A stretch of DNA of 14,596 nucleotides from Dehalococcoidia bacterium (GCA_022823105.1 JAJDXU010000467.1:1-14596); one strand, 5' to 3'. Numbered from the stretch's first letter, positions 6,552 to 13,258 are shown. Made by a program: numbers and translations. Notes: generated by a model from the sequence alone, not told the origin.

Positions 6552-6865
6552 GGTCTCCCTCCGTACCTTTCCGCCAGCCTTCGATCCATGTAAGCGGTGT
6601 GCAACAGGCCCGTTTCCGGGTCGCCTACGAACACCAACCTTATCCACTACGGGGCTTGCGGAACACGCCCTACCACAACCGTCATCCGTGTCCCGGCCCG
6701 GTATTCCTCGAATCGTTCGTATGGTTCGGCTATGATTTGCATGACCCACTCGGGACGGATATCCGGATGCCTTTCCGCAGCGGACATTCCGCGCATTTCC
6801 GTTTTGGGCAAATCTTCATAGGCTCGGCGCAATCGACGGTTTTCTTCCGCTCGATTGCACGACAT
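6533..6865 (-). pseudogene. DUF4258-like toxin gene interrupted by an in-frame TAG
   Basis: Reading from the ATG at 6865, 72 codons include H-P-D-I-R-P-E-W-V-M-Q-I-I-A-E-P-Y-E-R and end in V-V-V-G-R-V-P-Q-A-P, then TAG at 6647-6649. The same frame continues beyond the stop with W-I-R-L-V-F-V-G-D-P-E-T-G-L-L-H-T-A-Y-M, then D-R-R-L, until TGA at 6533-6535. Together they give the expected order of a DUF4258-like protein (H-P-D-I start, a G-R-I-P segment, then L-R-V-V and a final D-R-R-F-like motif), so a single nonsense change splits an otherwise intact gene. An inner ATG before S-A-A-E-R-H-P-D could be the real start. TAG ends several healthy genes here, so a reassigned codon is unlikely. Sequencing error is possible. 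Confidence 0.65.
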
Positions 6866-6943
6866 GGCGACAACCGCCCGCAGGCTGGAGACGGCGTCGG
6901 TGAAAGTAAATCACCTATCGGGAGCGCTACCCCAGTCGCACCG

Positions 6944-7669
6944 CTACGCCTTCAGATGCTCGGCGAAGAACTCCAGCGTGCGCGGCCACGACCGGTCGGC
7001 GGCCTCCTTCTGGTAGCGCGGACCGGTGAAGTCCATGAAGGCGTGGTCGGCATCGCGATACACGTAAAACTGGTGCTGCTTGCCCAGGCGGTTCAACTCC
7101 TCGTCGAACTTCCGCATGTCGTCCTGCGAGGGGTTCTCGTCAACCTCGCCAAAATGGAACAGCATCGGGCAGTTGATGTTGGCCGCCAACTCGAAGGGCG
7201 GCGTTTCGCCCGCGCCCCAGGTCACCAGCAGGTTGCCGCCGTAGTACGGAGCCACCGCGTTGATGTGGGGGTTGGACGCCGCGCCCAGCCAGGCCACGCG
7301 CCCGCCCATGCAGAAGCCCGTGATCCCGATCCGGTCGGACACCGCGTCGTGATTCTGAAGCCACTCCACGGTGGCGTTGATGTCGGCGACGATGTCCGGA
7401 TCGCTGAGCACGTCCCACGGACGCGGACGCGGGTCGGCGTTCATCACCTCGTCCGAGTTGCGGTGGTACAGGTTGGGCGCAACGGCGGCGTACCCCTCGG
7501 CGGCCAGGCGGTCGCAGATGGTGCGGATGAACTCGTCCACGCCGCCACCGTGCTGCGAGACGATTACCGCCGGATACGGTGCCGAGAACCCCGCGCTGCT
7601 CGACGGCACGCTGGCGTACATGTCCATTTCGATGCCGTCAACCGTGAGCTTTTCCCAGAAACTGGCCAT
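6944..7669 (-). CDS. Dienelactone hydrolase family protein, copy 1
   Basis: This 241-aa alpha/beta hydrolase belongs to the dienelactone hydrolase family and has the complete triad: Cys120 in G-F-C-M-G-G, Asp177 in G-E-V-D, and His209 in D-A-D-H-A-F. The cysteine nucleophile is the family signature. Members hydrolyse cyclic esters such as dienelactones in aromatic degradation, but many homologues have unknown substrates. AGGAGGT lies just before the ATG at 7669, so the start is firm. The second copy lies 83 bp upstream on the same strand; the two are about 70% identical by eye and look like a tandem duplication. The last 53 bp of this gene and its flank are repeated at 6215-6267. Confidence 0.93.
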   Translation of the reverse strand: MASFWEKLTVDGIEMDMYASVPSSSAGFSAPYPAVIVSQHGGGVDEFIRTICDRLAAEGYAAVAPNLYHRNSDEVMNADPRPRPWDVLSDPDIVADINATVEWLQNHDAVSDRIGITGFCMGGRVAWLGAASNPHINAVAPYYGGNLLVTWGAGETPPFELAANINCPMLFHFGEVDENPSQDDMRKFDEELNRLGKQHQFYVYRDADHAFMDFTGPRYQKEAADRSWPRTLEFFAEHLKA

Positions 7670-7707
7670 GATGTTACCTCCTGTGCTTGGTGAGGACGAT
7701 TACAGAC

Positions 7708-7736
7708 GTAGGGGCGGGTTTCAAACCCGCCCCCAC
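7708..7736. repeat. Near-perfect 29-bp palindrome between the hydrolase genes
   Basis: The left arm begins GTAGGGGCGGGTTT and, after a single central C at 7722, the right arm complements it with one mismatch. It shares the GTAGGGGCG opening with the repeats near 5270 and 6133. It sits between the second hydrolase stop and the first hydrolase start, so it could act as an intra-operon stem-loop or terminator. Confidence 0.8.
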
Positions 7737-7752
7737 AATACCACCATTACCG

Positions 7753-8502
7753 CTACCCCTTCAGATGCTGGGCGAAAAACTCCAGCGTGCGCGGCCAGGA
7801 CGCCACCGCCGCATCTTCGTTATAACGTCCGCCGGCAGGATTCATGAAGGCGTGGTCCGCTCCCGTATACGTGTGGAAGGTGTGCTCCTTGCCCAGCCGG
7901 GACAACTCCGCGCCCAGCTTCTTCATGTCCTCCTGCGATGGGTTCGCGTCGATCTCGCCGAAGTGGAACAGCATGGGGCAGTTGATGTTGTCGGCGATGT
8001 CAAAGGGCGGCGTTTGACCTGCTCCCCAGGTGGTCATGATGTTCCCGCCGTAATAGGGCACGACGGCCTTGAAGCTGGCGTTGCTCGCGGCGGCCAGCCA
8101 CGCCACGCGCCCGCCCATGCAGAACCCGGTGACGCCGATGCGGTCGCTCTGCACCGCGTCGTGGTTGAGCAGCCAGTCCACCGTGGCATTGATGTCGGCC
8201 ACAATGTCGGGGTCGCTGAGCAGGACCCCCGGGCTGGGGCGCGGCCCGCCGTTGGCCGATGCGGCGATGGCCTCGTCGCTGTGCCGGTGGTACAGGCTCG
8301 GCGCGACGGCGGCATAGCCCTCGGCAGCCAGCCGGTCGCATATCTCCTGGATGAACTCGTCAACGCCCGTGGCATGCTGCGCCACCACCACCGCCGGATA
8401 CGGCGCCGAGAACCCGTCCGCCTCTGGCGGACTCGACGGCACGCTGGCGTACATATCCATCTCCGCGCCGTCAACGGTAATCTTTTCCCAAAAACTTGCC
8501 AT
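7753..8502 (-). CDS. Dienelactone hydrolase family protein, copy 2
   Basis: This 249-aa paralogue of the neighbouring hydrolase has the triad Cys128 (G-F-C-M-G-G), Asp185 (G-E-I-D) and His217 (A-D-H-A-F). GAGAGG six bases before the ATG at 8502 supports the start. The stop of the upstream small membrane gene is only 15 bp away, so the genes probably share a transcript. Compared with copy 1, it carries extra residues (P-P-E-A-D) near position 25; these are encoded by a copy of the CCGCCTCTGGCGG hairpin repeat at 8416-8432, a net in-frame gain of three codons there. A second difference, a longer A-S-A-N-G-G-P loop near residue 82, also lies on the surface side. The substrate is unknown. Confidence 0.93.
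   Translation of the reverse strand: MASFWEKITVDGAEMDMYASVPSSPPEADGFSAPYPAVVVAQHATGVDEFIQEICDRLAAEGYAAVAPSLYHRHSDEAIAASANGGPRPSPGVLLSDPDIVADINATVDWLLNHDAVQSDRIGVTGFCMGGRVAWLAAASNASFKAVVPYYGGNIMTTWGAGQTPPFDIADNINCPMLFHFGEIDANPSQEDMKKLGAELSRLGKEHTFHTYTGADHAFMNPAGGRYNEDAAVASWPRTLEFFAQHLKG
8416..8432. repeat. Hairpin repeat copy 3, inside the hydrolase gene
   Basis: GTCCGCCTCTGGCGGAC is a 17-bp inverted repeat with 7-bp arms containing the 13-bp core. The paralogous hydrolase lacks it, which points to insertion after gene duplication. Confidence 0.85.
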
Positions 8503-8517
8503 TGTTAACCTCTCAAT

Positions 8518-8739
8518 TCAATTGTCTTGGGCAACATTGCGGTCACTGCGCTCCGCCCAGGCGATCTTGAATATCCAGTTCAGGATTGAGCTGGACCCCA
8601 GCAGGATCAAAGCTCCTCCTACCACGCTGAGCGCCGGTATGCCCCGGAATTCGAACAATGGAAGAAAGACCACATCCATGGCAAGAAACACGATACCCAA
8701 CAGGTACGTTGTCCCCCAGGCTACGAATAGGTTGCTCAT
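8518..8739 (-). CDS. Small two-helix membrane protein
   Basis: A 73-aa protein with two hydrophobic helices (about 5-27 and 36-60) and a charged C-terminal tail. The ATG at 8739 overlaps the TGA of the preceding gene (ATGA), so the two are coupled; a frame extension of 18 codons upstream has no support. It precedes the second hydrolase by 15 bp. The family is not recognised. Pairing with the similar-sized protein upstream suggests a heteromeric membrane complex. Confidence 0.7.
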   Translation of the reverse strand: MSNLFVAWGTTYLLGIVFLAMDVVFLPLFEFRGIPALSVVGGALILLGSSSILNWIFKIAWAERSDRNVAQDN

Positions 8740-8930
8740 TTCCCCAAATCGACGAACAATTTTGCGGCTAGAACCGTGATCGCAAAACCGCACAGCCCCA
8801 ATAAGAGTCCACCGGAAACCGCGCGCAGAACGCCATCATCCTGGATTGCCGTATAGGTCAATCCAAATACCGAGAAGGCAACCATGCCGCCTACAACCAG
8901 CGTCAAGATCTTAATCCACGTGACATTCAT
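8736..8930 (-). CDS. Small two-helix membrane protein, first gene of the pair
   Basis: A 64-aa protein with two hydrophobic helices (about 5-27 and 36-60). The ATG at 8930 has GGAGGAG five bases upstream; a GTG two codons earlier overlaps that ribosome binding site and is rejected. It is coupled to the next membrane gene by a 4-bp overlap and probably heads a four-gene unit ending with the two hydrolases. The family is not recognised. Confidence 0.7.
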   Translation of the reverse strand: MNVTWIKILTLVVGGMVAFSVFGLTYTAIQDDGVLRAVSGGLLLGLCGFAITVLAAKLFVDLGK

Positions 8931-8965
8931 GGCCACTCCTCCGCATCCAATTCAGCCTCCGAGGC

Positions 8966-9010
8966 ACCGACTAAACCAGCCCCTCCGCCCGCACCTCCGC
9001 CAGCGTCGCC
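8966..9010. repeat. 45-bp direct repeat, outer copy of the aminotransferase 3' end
   Basis: This segment is identical over 45 bp to 9786-9830, which holds the last codons and stop of the class III aminotransferase gene plus 5 bp of flank. The two copies bracket the HNH nuclease gene and lie 820 bp apart. The layout resembles an attachment-site duplication that restores the host gene. Confidence 0.9.
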
Positions 9011-9026
9011 GTCGAGCAAAAACAAT

Positions 9027-9047
9027 AGCGCGGTTTGAGACCGCGCT
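9027..9047. repeat. AGCGCGGT stem-loop at the edge of the HNH segment
   Basis: AGCGCGGT (9027-9034) pairs with ACCGCGCT (9040-9047) across a 5-nt loop. It lies 17 bp inside the outer 45-bp repeat, so it could mark the end of the inserted segment or terminate transcription. Confidence 0.7.
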
Positions 9048-9184
9048 CACATCAAATCAAAACAGGCTGACAAACCACTTGAAAATCTTGAGGTTGCCAT
9101 GTTACGCTACAAGACTGGTGCCGCTTCACCGACCAAAGTTAGAACGGCACCGCCACAGAACCCCTCCCGCCGGAAGGAGCCCAC

Positions 9185-9673
9185 ATGTCCATTAAAAAGG
9201 AAACCACAAGTAATGTCAAGCAATCCTGGTCCGATAAGAATAACAAACCTTGCGCGGATTGGTGCCCTAGTTGCAGAACCGGCACAGGGGCACACGTACC
9301 ACAGGCTCGTATGCGAATACGCGAAACCCCTTTGCCAGTTCGCAAACATTTTTGCGAAGAGAAAGAGAAGAAGGCACGGGATACCAGGTACCAATGCCAA
9401 GGCTGTGGTGTTCGTGTCCAAAAGGAATTTGTGAAATGCCAGTTCAACCTAGATCACAAAGACCCGAAAGGCAACAATGACCGCGACAACCTTCAACTCC
9501 TTTGCTGCTGTTGCAATAAGGGCAAAGGGGATGAGGACACAGATGAAAGTTGGCGCGCCAATGGTAGTCGACGATTACGCGACAAGAGAAAATGCCGCGA
9601 TTCAAAACACCAACATTTAAAGAATCGCGACCCGCTTTGTCCTCACCGGAGGCAATGCCACGAGAAAGCCTGA
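9185..9673 (+). CDS. HNH endonuclease-like protein
   Basis: In this 162-aa protein the central part (about 68-115) is an HNH/zinc-ribbon module. A C-x-x-C pair at 71/74 is followed by F-N-L-D-H-K-D-P (Asp90-His91), then D-N-L-Q-L-L and a second pair of cysteines within a run of four (107-110) leading into N-K-G-K-G-D. That corresponds to the His-Asn-Asn variant of the motif with two zinc-binding knuckles. Further cysteines near 23-30 may bind another zinc. AAGGAG six bases before the ATG supports the start. It is oriented against its neighbours, is less GC-rich, and lies between two 45-bp copies of the aminotransferase 3' end, consistent with a mobile or homing-type nuclease. Restriction or general DNA repair are alternatives; no methyltransferase is nearby. 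Confidence 0.8.
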   Translation: MSIKKETTSNVKQSWSDKNNKPCADWCPSCRTGTGAHVPQARMRIRETPLPVRKHFCEEKEKKARDTRYQCQGCGVRVQKEFVKCQFNLDHKDPKGNNDRDNLQLLCCCCNKGKGDEDTDESWRANGSRRLRDKRKCRDSKHQHLKNRDPLCPHRRQCHEKA

Positions 9674-9785
9674 CAAATACGTGAGTATCGCGGCTGTGTC
9701 GTCGTGAACGTCAACGCGGCCTTTGATCTCTATGTGTCAGCATCGCGTTGGCGACCGGTGTTCAGACGTTTGTGGAAGACATCGG

Positions 9786-9830
9786 ACCGACTAAACCAGC
9801 CCCTCCGCCCGCACCTCCGCCAGCGTCGCC
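9786..9830. repeat. 45-bp direct repeat, inner copy in the aminotransferase gene
   Basis: The copy contiguous with the intact gene: it starts 5 bp past the stop and covers about the last 12 codons (ending A-T-L-A-E-V-R-A-E-G-L-V-stop). It is identical to 8966-9010. Confidence 0.9.
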
Positions 9831-11125
9831 TCGAACGCCGCCAGCGTGGCGTCGATGTCGGCCTCGTTGTGCGTCGCCGACACCAGGAAGGCGTCCCGAC
9901 CCATGATGTCGATGCCGTGGTTCTGCAGGGCGCGCTTGATGCCGGTTACCGCGGCGGAACCGGCCGCTGCCTTGATCTGCCGGTTCACCTCGGGCCCGAA
10001 ATTGTGGTCAAAATCTCCGTCAGCCAGCGTGAAGTGGATCATTGACGCGACCCCGTACGCGTGCCCGCTCACCTCCATGCGGGTGAACACCTCGTTCAGG
10101 CCGGCCTTGAGCCGCGCGGCCATGGCGTCGGCATGCTCGTTGATGGGTTCGGCGGCGATCATCTCCAGGCACGTCGCGCCGGCCACCGCCGACAGCGGGT
10201 TGCCGTTGAAGGTGCCGGGGTGATAGACCCGCTCCGTGTTGTCCCACTCCGGGTCCCCGCGCTGGGCGATCATGTCCACGATGTCGGCCTTGCCGCCCAC
10301 CGCGCCGCCGGGCAGCGCGCCGGCCACGATCTTGGCCATGGTGGTCAGGTCGGGCGTGATGCCATAGCGCACCTGCGCCCCGCCGGATGACGCGCGAAAA
10401 CCCGTCACCACCTCGTCGAAGATCAGCACCACGCCATGCTGGTCGCAAAGCGCCCGCAGGCCGGCGAGATAGGTCGGCACGTCGAAGGGAAGCTGCCCGT
10501 AATGCGCCCCCGTGGGCTCCAGGATGATGGCCGCGATGTCCGTATCGCGCTCCATGGCCTGCTCCACGGCGTTCAGGTCGCCGGCCGGCACAATGACCAT
10601 GCTGCCCCAGGACTCGGCGGGTATGCCGGGCGCGGGCCGGTCGGAACCGGCCATGGCGTAGTCGTGCCAGCCATGGAAGTGGTCCTGCAGCTTGATCACC
10701 TTGTTGCGCCCCGTGTAGGCGCGGGCCAGCCGCATCGCCATCAGCGTGGCCTCGGTGCCGCTGCTGTGGAACCGCACCCGCTCGACGGCCGGCATCAGGT
10801 TCATGATGGCCCTGGCCCAGCGCAGTTCCTCGTCGGTGCAGGCGCCCAAATGCGTGCCGCGTCGGATCTGCTCGGCCACGGCGTCCGCGATGGCAGGGTG
10901 CGAGTGCCCCAGGATCAGCGCGCCGTGGCCCGACACGTAATCGATGTACTCGTGCCCGTCCACGTCCCACTTGCGGGGACCCTGCCCGTGGGTGATGTAC
11001 AGCGGGAAGGGCTCCGCATACCGGTTGTCGTGGGTAACGCCGCCGGGGAAGATGCCCACGGCCTCCCGGTAACGCTCGGCCGAGCCGGGATGCGTGGCAA
11101 TGTACTGTTCCAGAATGGTGGGCAT
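9791..11125 (-). CDS. Class III PLP-dependent aminotransferase, HemL-like
   Basis: The 444-aa core is a fold-type I aminotransferase of class III with glutamate-1-semialdehyde aminomutase-like features. F-P-G-G-V at 26-30 recalls the HemL N-terminus, then come S-S-G-T-E-A at 121-126, F-D-E-V-V-T-G-F-R with Asp237 for the PLP ring nitrogen, and Lys265 in T-T-M-A-K for the Schiff base. The N-terminal part differs from true HemL (no G-G-V-N-S-P-V-R) and no other tetrapyrrole genes are nearby, so a broader amino-acid aminotransferase or aminomutase is likelier. The ATG at 11125 has AGGAG eight bases upstream. However, no stop codon separates it from the upstream antitoxin-like sequence, so one 592-aa frame runs from 11569. 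The 3' end is duplicated at 8966-9010. Confidence 0.9.
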   Translation of the reverse strand: MPTILEQYIATHPGSAERYREAVGIFPGGVTHDNRYAEPFPLYITHGQGPRKWDVDGHEYIDYVSGHGALILGHSHPAIADAVAEQIRRGTHLGACTDEELRWARAIMNLMPAVERVRFHSSGTEATLMAMRLARAYTGRNKVIKLQDHFHGWHDYAMAGSDRPAPGIPAESWGSMVIVPAGDLNAVEQAMERDTDIAAIILEPTGAHYGQLPFDVPTYLAGLRALCDQHGVVLIFDEVVTGFRASSGGAQVRYGITPDLTTMAKIVAGALPGGAVGGKADIVDMIAQRGDPEWDNTERVYHPGTFNGNPLSAVAGATCLEMIAAEPINEHADAMAARLKAGLNEVFTRMEVSGHAYGVASMIHFTLADGDFDHNFGPEVNRQIKAAAGSAAVTGIKRALQNHGIDIMGRDAFLVSATHNEADIDATLAAFEATLAEVRAEGLV

Positions 11126-11569
11126 TTTCAAGCTCCTGTGTGCAGGTTTCGTGGCATGGGAAGGCGTTTTGATCTGCTCCGAAGCCGCCTTTGCTAGCGC
11201 GACTTGCTCAACGGCCGCCAGCATATGGGCGACTATCTCACACAACCTGTTTTCGCTGGCCGATACCGGCTCGCCGCGCCAATAGGCTGCGATGATTTCC
11301 CTCTCTTCATCGTCCAGATATTGCGTGGCTCCCTGCTTGTCTTCGGGCAACTCCGCGAGAAGTTCGGCCAGAGACAGGGGCCGGCGGCGCGGTGGTATCT
11401 GGGGGTTTTCCTCTGGAGGCAATCCGAAGTGATTGCGGGCAGCGTTGATCAATTTGGCTGCTTCTCGCGCATAGTCCTCATCACTCAGCGGAGACCACTC
11501 ACCGCGGTTGAGCGATTCAATGATCTCTCGTTCCTCGTCATCAAGGTATGGGTGTTCGATATAATCCAT
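11126..11569 (-). CDS. Doubled antitoxin-like sequence reading through into the aminotransferase
   Basis: From the ATG at 11569, two bases after the toxin stop, 148 codons precede the aminotransferase start without any stop. The sequence holds two copies of an antitoxin-type unit: Y-L-D-D-E-E-R-E-I-I at residues 8-17 (followed by E-S-L-N-R-G-E-W) and again at 84-93 (followed by A-A-Y-W-R-G-E). Such L-D-x-E-E-x-E-L-I-E-x-x-x-x-G-E-W proteins usually are the 70-80 aa antitoxins of BrnT-like toxins, as here. The DNA of the two copies is diverged, so the duplication is old or the second copy came from elsewhere. A fusion protein of 592 aa, a lost antitoxin stop codon, or two products from two ribosome binding sites are all possible. 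Confidence 0.7.
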
Positions 11570-11571
11570 CC

Positions 11572-11865
11572 CTATCCTCTTTCCGATCCATACCTTTTCA
11601 TGCGCTTGCTATCCGGATAGGCCGTCACAAAATGCCTGGTCTCGTCATAAATCTGGTAGTAAGGGACCGAGTATAGATACCCCCGCACTGTCACCATTAG
11701 CAGATGCTGGCCCGGGTAGCGCACAGGATTGTGATCGTACTCTATACCTACAATATCTCGTTGCAATACCTTGATTGCCACATCCTCGAACGCGACGCCG
11801 CGATACCGCTTCAGGAGGTCGTTCTTATTCAGGAGGTCGTTCTTATCCTGCGACCAGGTGAACAT
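11572..11865 (-). CDS. BrnT-like toxin with an 18-bp internal duplication
   Basis: This 97-aa protein opens M-F-T-W-S-Q-D-K-N, the usual F-x-W-x-x-x-K-N start of BrnT-type RNase toxins. It contains R-Y-R-G-V-A-F-E-D-V, then N-P-V-R-Y-P-G-Q-H, Y-L-Y-S-V-P-Y and a terminal R-M-K-R-Y-G, matching the BrnT-like variant that pairs with acidic L-D-x-E-E antitoxins. An ATG at 11901 would add 12 residues but lacks a ribosome binding site, and homologues start at the M-F-x-W methionine. Near the N-terminus, N-K-N-D-L-L is an in-frame 6-residue duplication from an 18-bp tandem repeat (11810-11845). The antitoxin-like frame follows after 2 bp. Toxin activity is inferred from the family. Confidence 0.8.
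   Translation of the reverse strand: MFTWSQDKNDLLNKNDLLKRYRGVAFEDVAIKVLQRDIVGIEYDHNPVRYPGQHLLMVTVRGYLYSVPYYQIYDETRHFVTAYPDSKRMKRYGSERG
11810..11845. repeat. 18-bp perfect tandem duplication in the toxin gene
   Basis: TTCAGGAGGTCGTTCTTA occurs at 11810-11827 and again at 11828-11845, keeping the frame and adding six residues close to the conserved N-terminal motif. Confidence 0.92.
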
Positions 11866-11892
11866 GAGCGGCCCTGCATATGTGGGCAACCG

Positions 11893-11916
11893 CCCGCGCA
11901 TATTCTAGCACGCGGG
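11893..11916 (-). terminator. Short hairpin between the MFS gene and the toxin gene
   Basis: CCCGCG (11893-11898) pairs with CGCGGG (11911-11916) across a 12-nt loop, 14 bp after the MFS stop. With only 6 bp and no T-run it is a weak terminator candidate. Confidence 0.25.
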
Positions 11917-11929
11917 TGGTTTCGCCCCC

Positions 11930-13258
11930 CTAATCGCCGGCTGCTGGCTCCGCCTCCGCCATCAACTCCGGCGGCTTTTTTATGAACAGGAAGCACGCCC
12001 CCGCCGCGAAGGCGCAGATCGCGCCCGGCACGATGGCGTAGTCGTAGTTCCCGAACCGGTCGGCCACCCACCCCGCGTACACCGGCGACGCCACCAGCGC
12101 CCAGGCGTACGCGAAGGTGATGTACCCTCGCAGCGTGGCGAACCGGTCCCGCCCAAAGTATTCGCCCAGCGCCGCCCACACGATCACTCCCGCGCCGTCC
12201 ATCATGCCCTCGCACAGGATGAACCCCAGCACCAGCGTAACGCCGATGGCCGTCTGCCAGTCGCCCAGCCACAGGAACAGGTATCCGATCCCCTCCACGG
12301 TGAGGCTGAAAAACATGATGCCCTTCTTGGAAACGCGGTCTCCCAGGTATCCCAACGCCAGGCGCGACACGAAGTTTATGAAGGACATGACCCCGATCAG
12401 GTTGGCCGCCATCTGCGTGCTCATCCCCTTGTCGTCAACCAGGATGGGGAACAGGCTCACCAGGATGCCCAGCGTGGCCGTCTGGCGCAGGCCGGCGCCC
12501 AGCATCAGCAGCCAGTAGGCCTGTGTCCGCAGCGCTTCTCGTGTCGTGTAGTCGCGGGTCTCGCGAGGTGCGGCGGCCCGGCTGCTCCGCGTCGCTGGCG
12601 GACGGGTCGCCCCGTCGGGCAGCAGGCCCATGTCCTCGGGTTTGTTGCGGAACCAGATGCAGATCGGCAGCAGGATCAAGGCGTAGAAACCGCCCGACGC
12701 GATCAGCCCCCACCGCAGGCTGGACTTGTCGATCAGCAGGTTCATGGTGGGAATCAGCGCCAGCCCGCCCAGCGAAGACACCGCGGCCAGGATCGAAATC
12801 GCCAGCGAACGCCGCCGCTGGAACCACTGGTTCAGTCCCGCAAAGCACGCGTGCTGGAACGCCATGCTGTTGCCCAGCGACACCAGGCCCAGGTAGATGA
12901 GCGCGAAACCCCAGAACCCGGGCAGCCAGAAGGCCATGATCGCGTAGCCAACCACGGCGATGAGCAGCGAGGGCACCAGCACGGCGCGGTTGCCCCACTT
13001 GTCGATCATCCAGCCCGCCACCGGACCCTCCAGTCCGCCCTCGGCGCGGGCGATGGAAAAGATCAGGTTGGTCTGCGCCTGCGTTATGCCCAACTGGTCG
13101 CGGATGGGAATCACCAGCACGCCGAACCCGCGAAAGAATATCCCGCTGGCAAAGAAGGACATCACCGACGTGATGGCCACCATCCACCAGCCGTAGAAAA
13201 TCCGCCCGCCTGGAGCCTGCTGACTCGGCGCCGAGGCGGGGTTTCCTGCAACTGCCAC
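11930..13258 (-). CDS. MFS transporter, 12 helices
   Basis: The 442-aa integral membrane protein has two six-helix halves joined by a basic, proline-rich loop (about residues 217-240). The first half shows G-W-W-M-V near the start and the D-K-W-G-N-R version of the MFS loop 2-3 signature, with the related Y-L-G-D-R-V-S-K-K motif in the second half. This layout resembles the monocarboxylate/oxalate-formate type of carriers, so an organic anion substrate is plausible but unproven. A TTG at 13309 would add 17 residues that run through a hairpin repeat, so I prefer the GTG at 13258, though no strong ribosome binding site marks either. The protein ends 29 bp before the alternative toxin start. The second half and C-terminus are complete. 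Confidence 0.88.
   Translation of the reverse strand: MAVAGNPASAPSQQAPGGRIFYGWWMVAITSVMSFFASGIFFRGFGVLVIPIRDQLGITQAQTNLIFSIARAEGGLEGPVAGWMIDKWGNRAVLVPSLLIAVVGYAIMAFWLPGFWGFALIYLGLVSLGNSMAFQHACFAGLNQWFQRRRSLAISILAAVSSLGGLALIPTMNLLIDKSSLRWGLIASGGFYALILLPICIWFRNKPEDMGLLPDGATRPPATRSSRAAAPRETRDYTTREALRTQAYWLLMLGAGLRQTATLGILVSLFPILVDDKGMSTQMAANLIGVMSFINFVSRLALGYLGDRVSKKGIMFFSLTVEGIGYLFLWLGDWQTAIGVTLVLGFILCEGMMDGAGVIVWAALGEYFGRDRFATLRGYITFAYAWALVASPVYAGWVADRFGNYDYAIVPGAICAFAAGACFLFIKKPPELMAEAEPAAGD

Noticed and set aside
6647..6649. Reassignment of TAG to an amino acid
   Set aside because: TAG is the stop of both hydrolases, the aminotransferase, the MFS gene, the toxin and the MNT-HEPN gene in this same window.
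6431..7693. A 420-aa plus-strand open frame across the hydrolase and DUF pair
   Set aside because: It runs opposite to genes with clear motifs and ribosome binding sites; length comes from high GC.
9674..9785. A tRNA or small RNA between the HNH gene and the inner repeat
   Set aside because: I looked for a cloverleaf and found no acceptor-stem or T-loop pattern.
9786..11569. Other long frames inside the aminotransferase region, both strands
   Set aside because: The aminotransferase frame has the full set of PLP motifs; the others are arginine/histidine-rich shadows.
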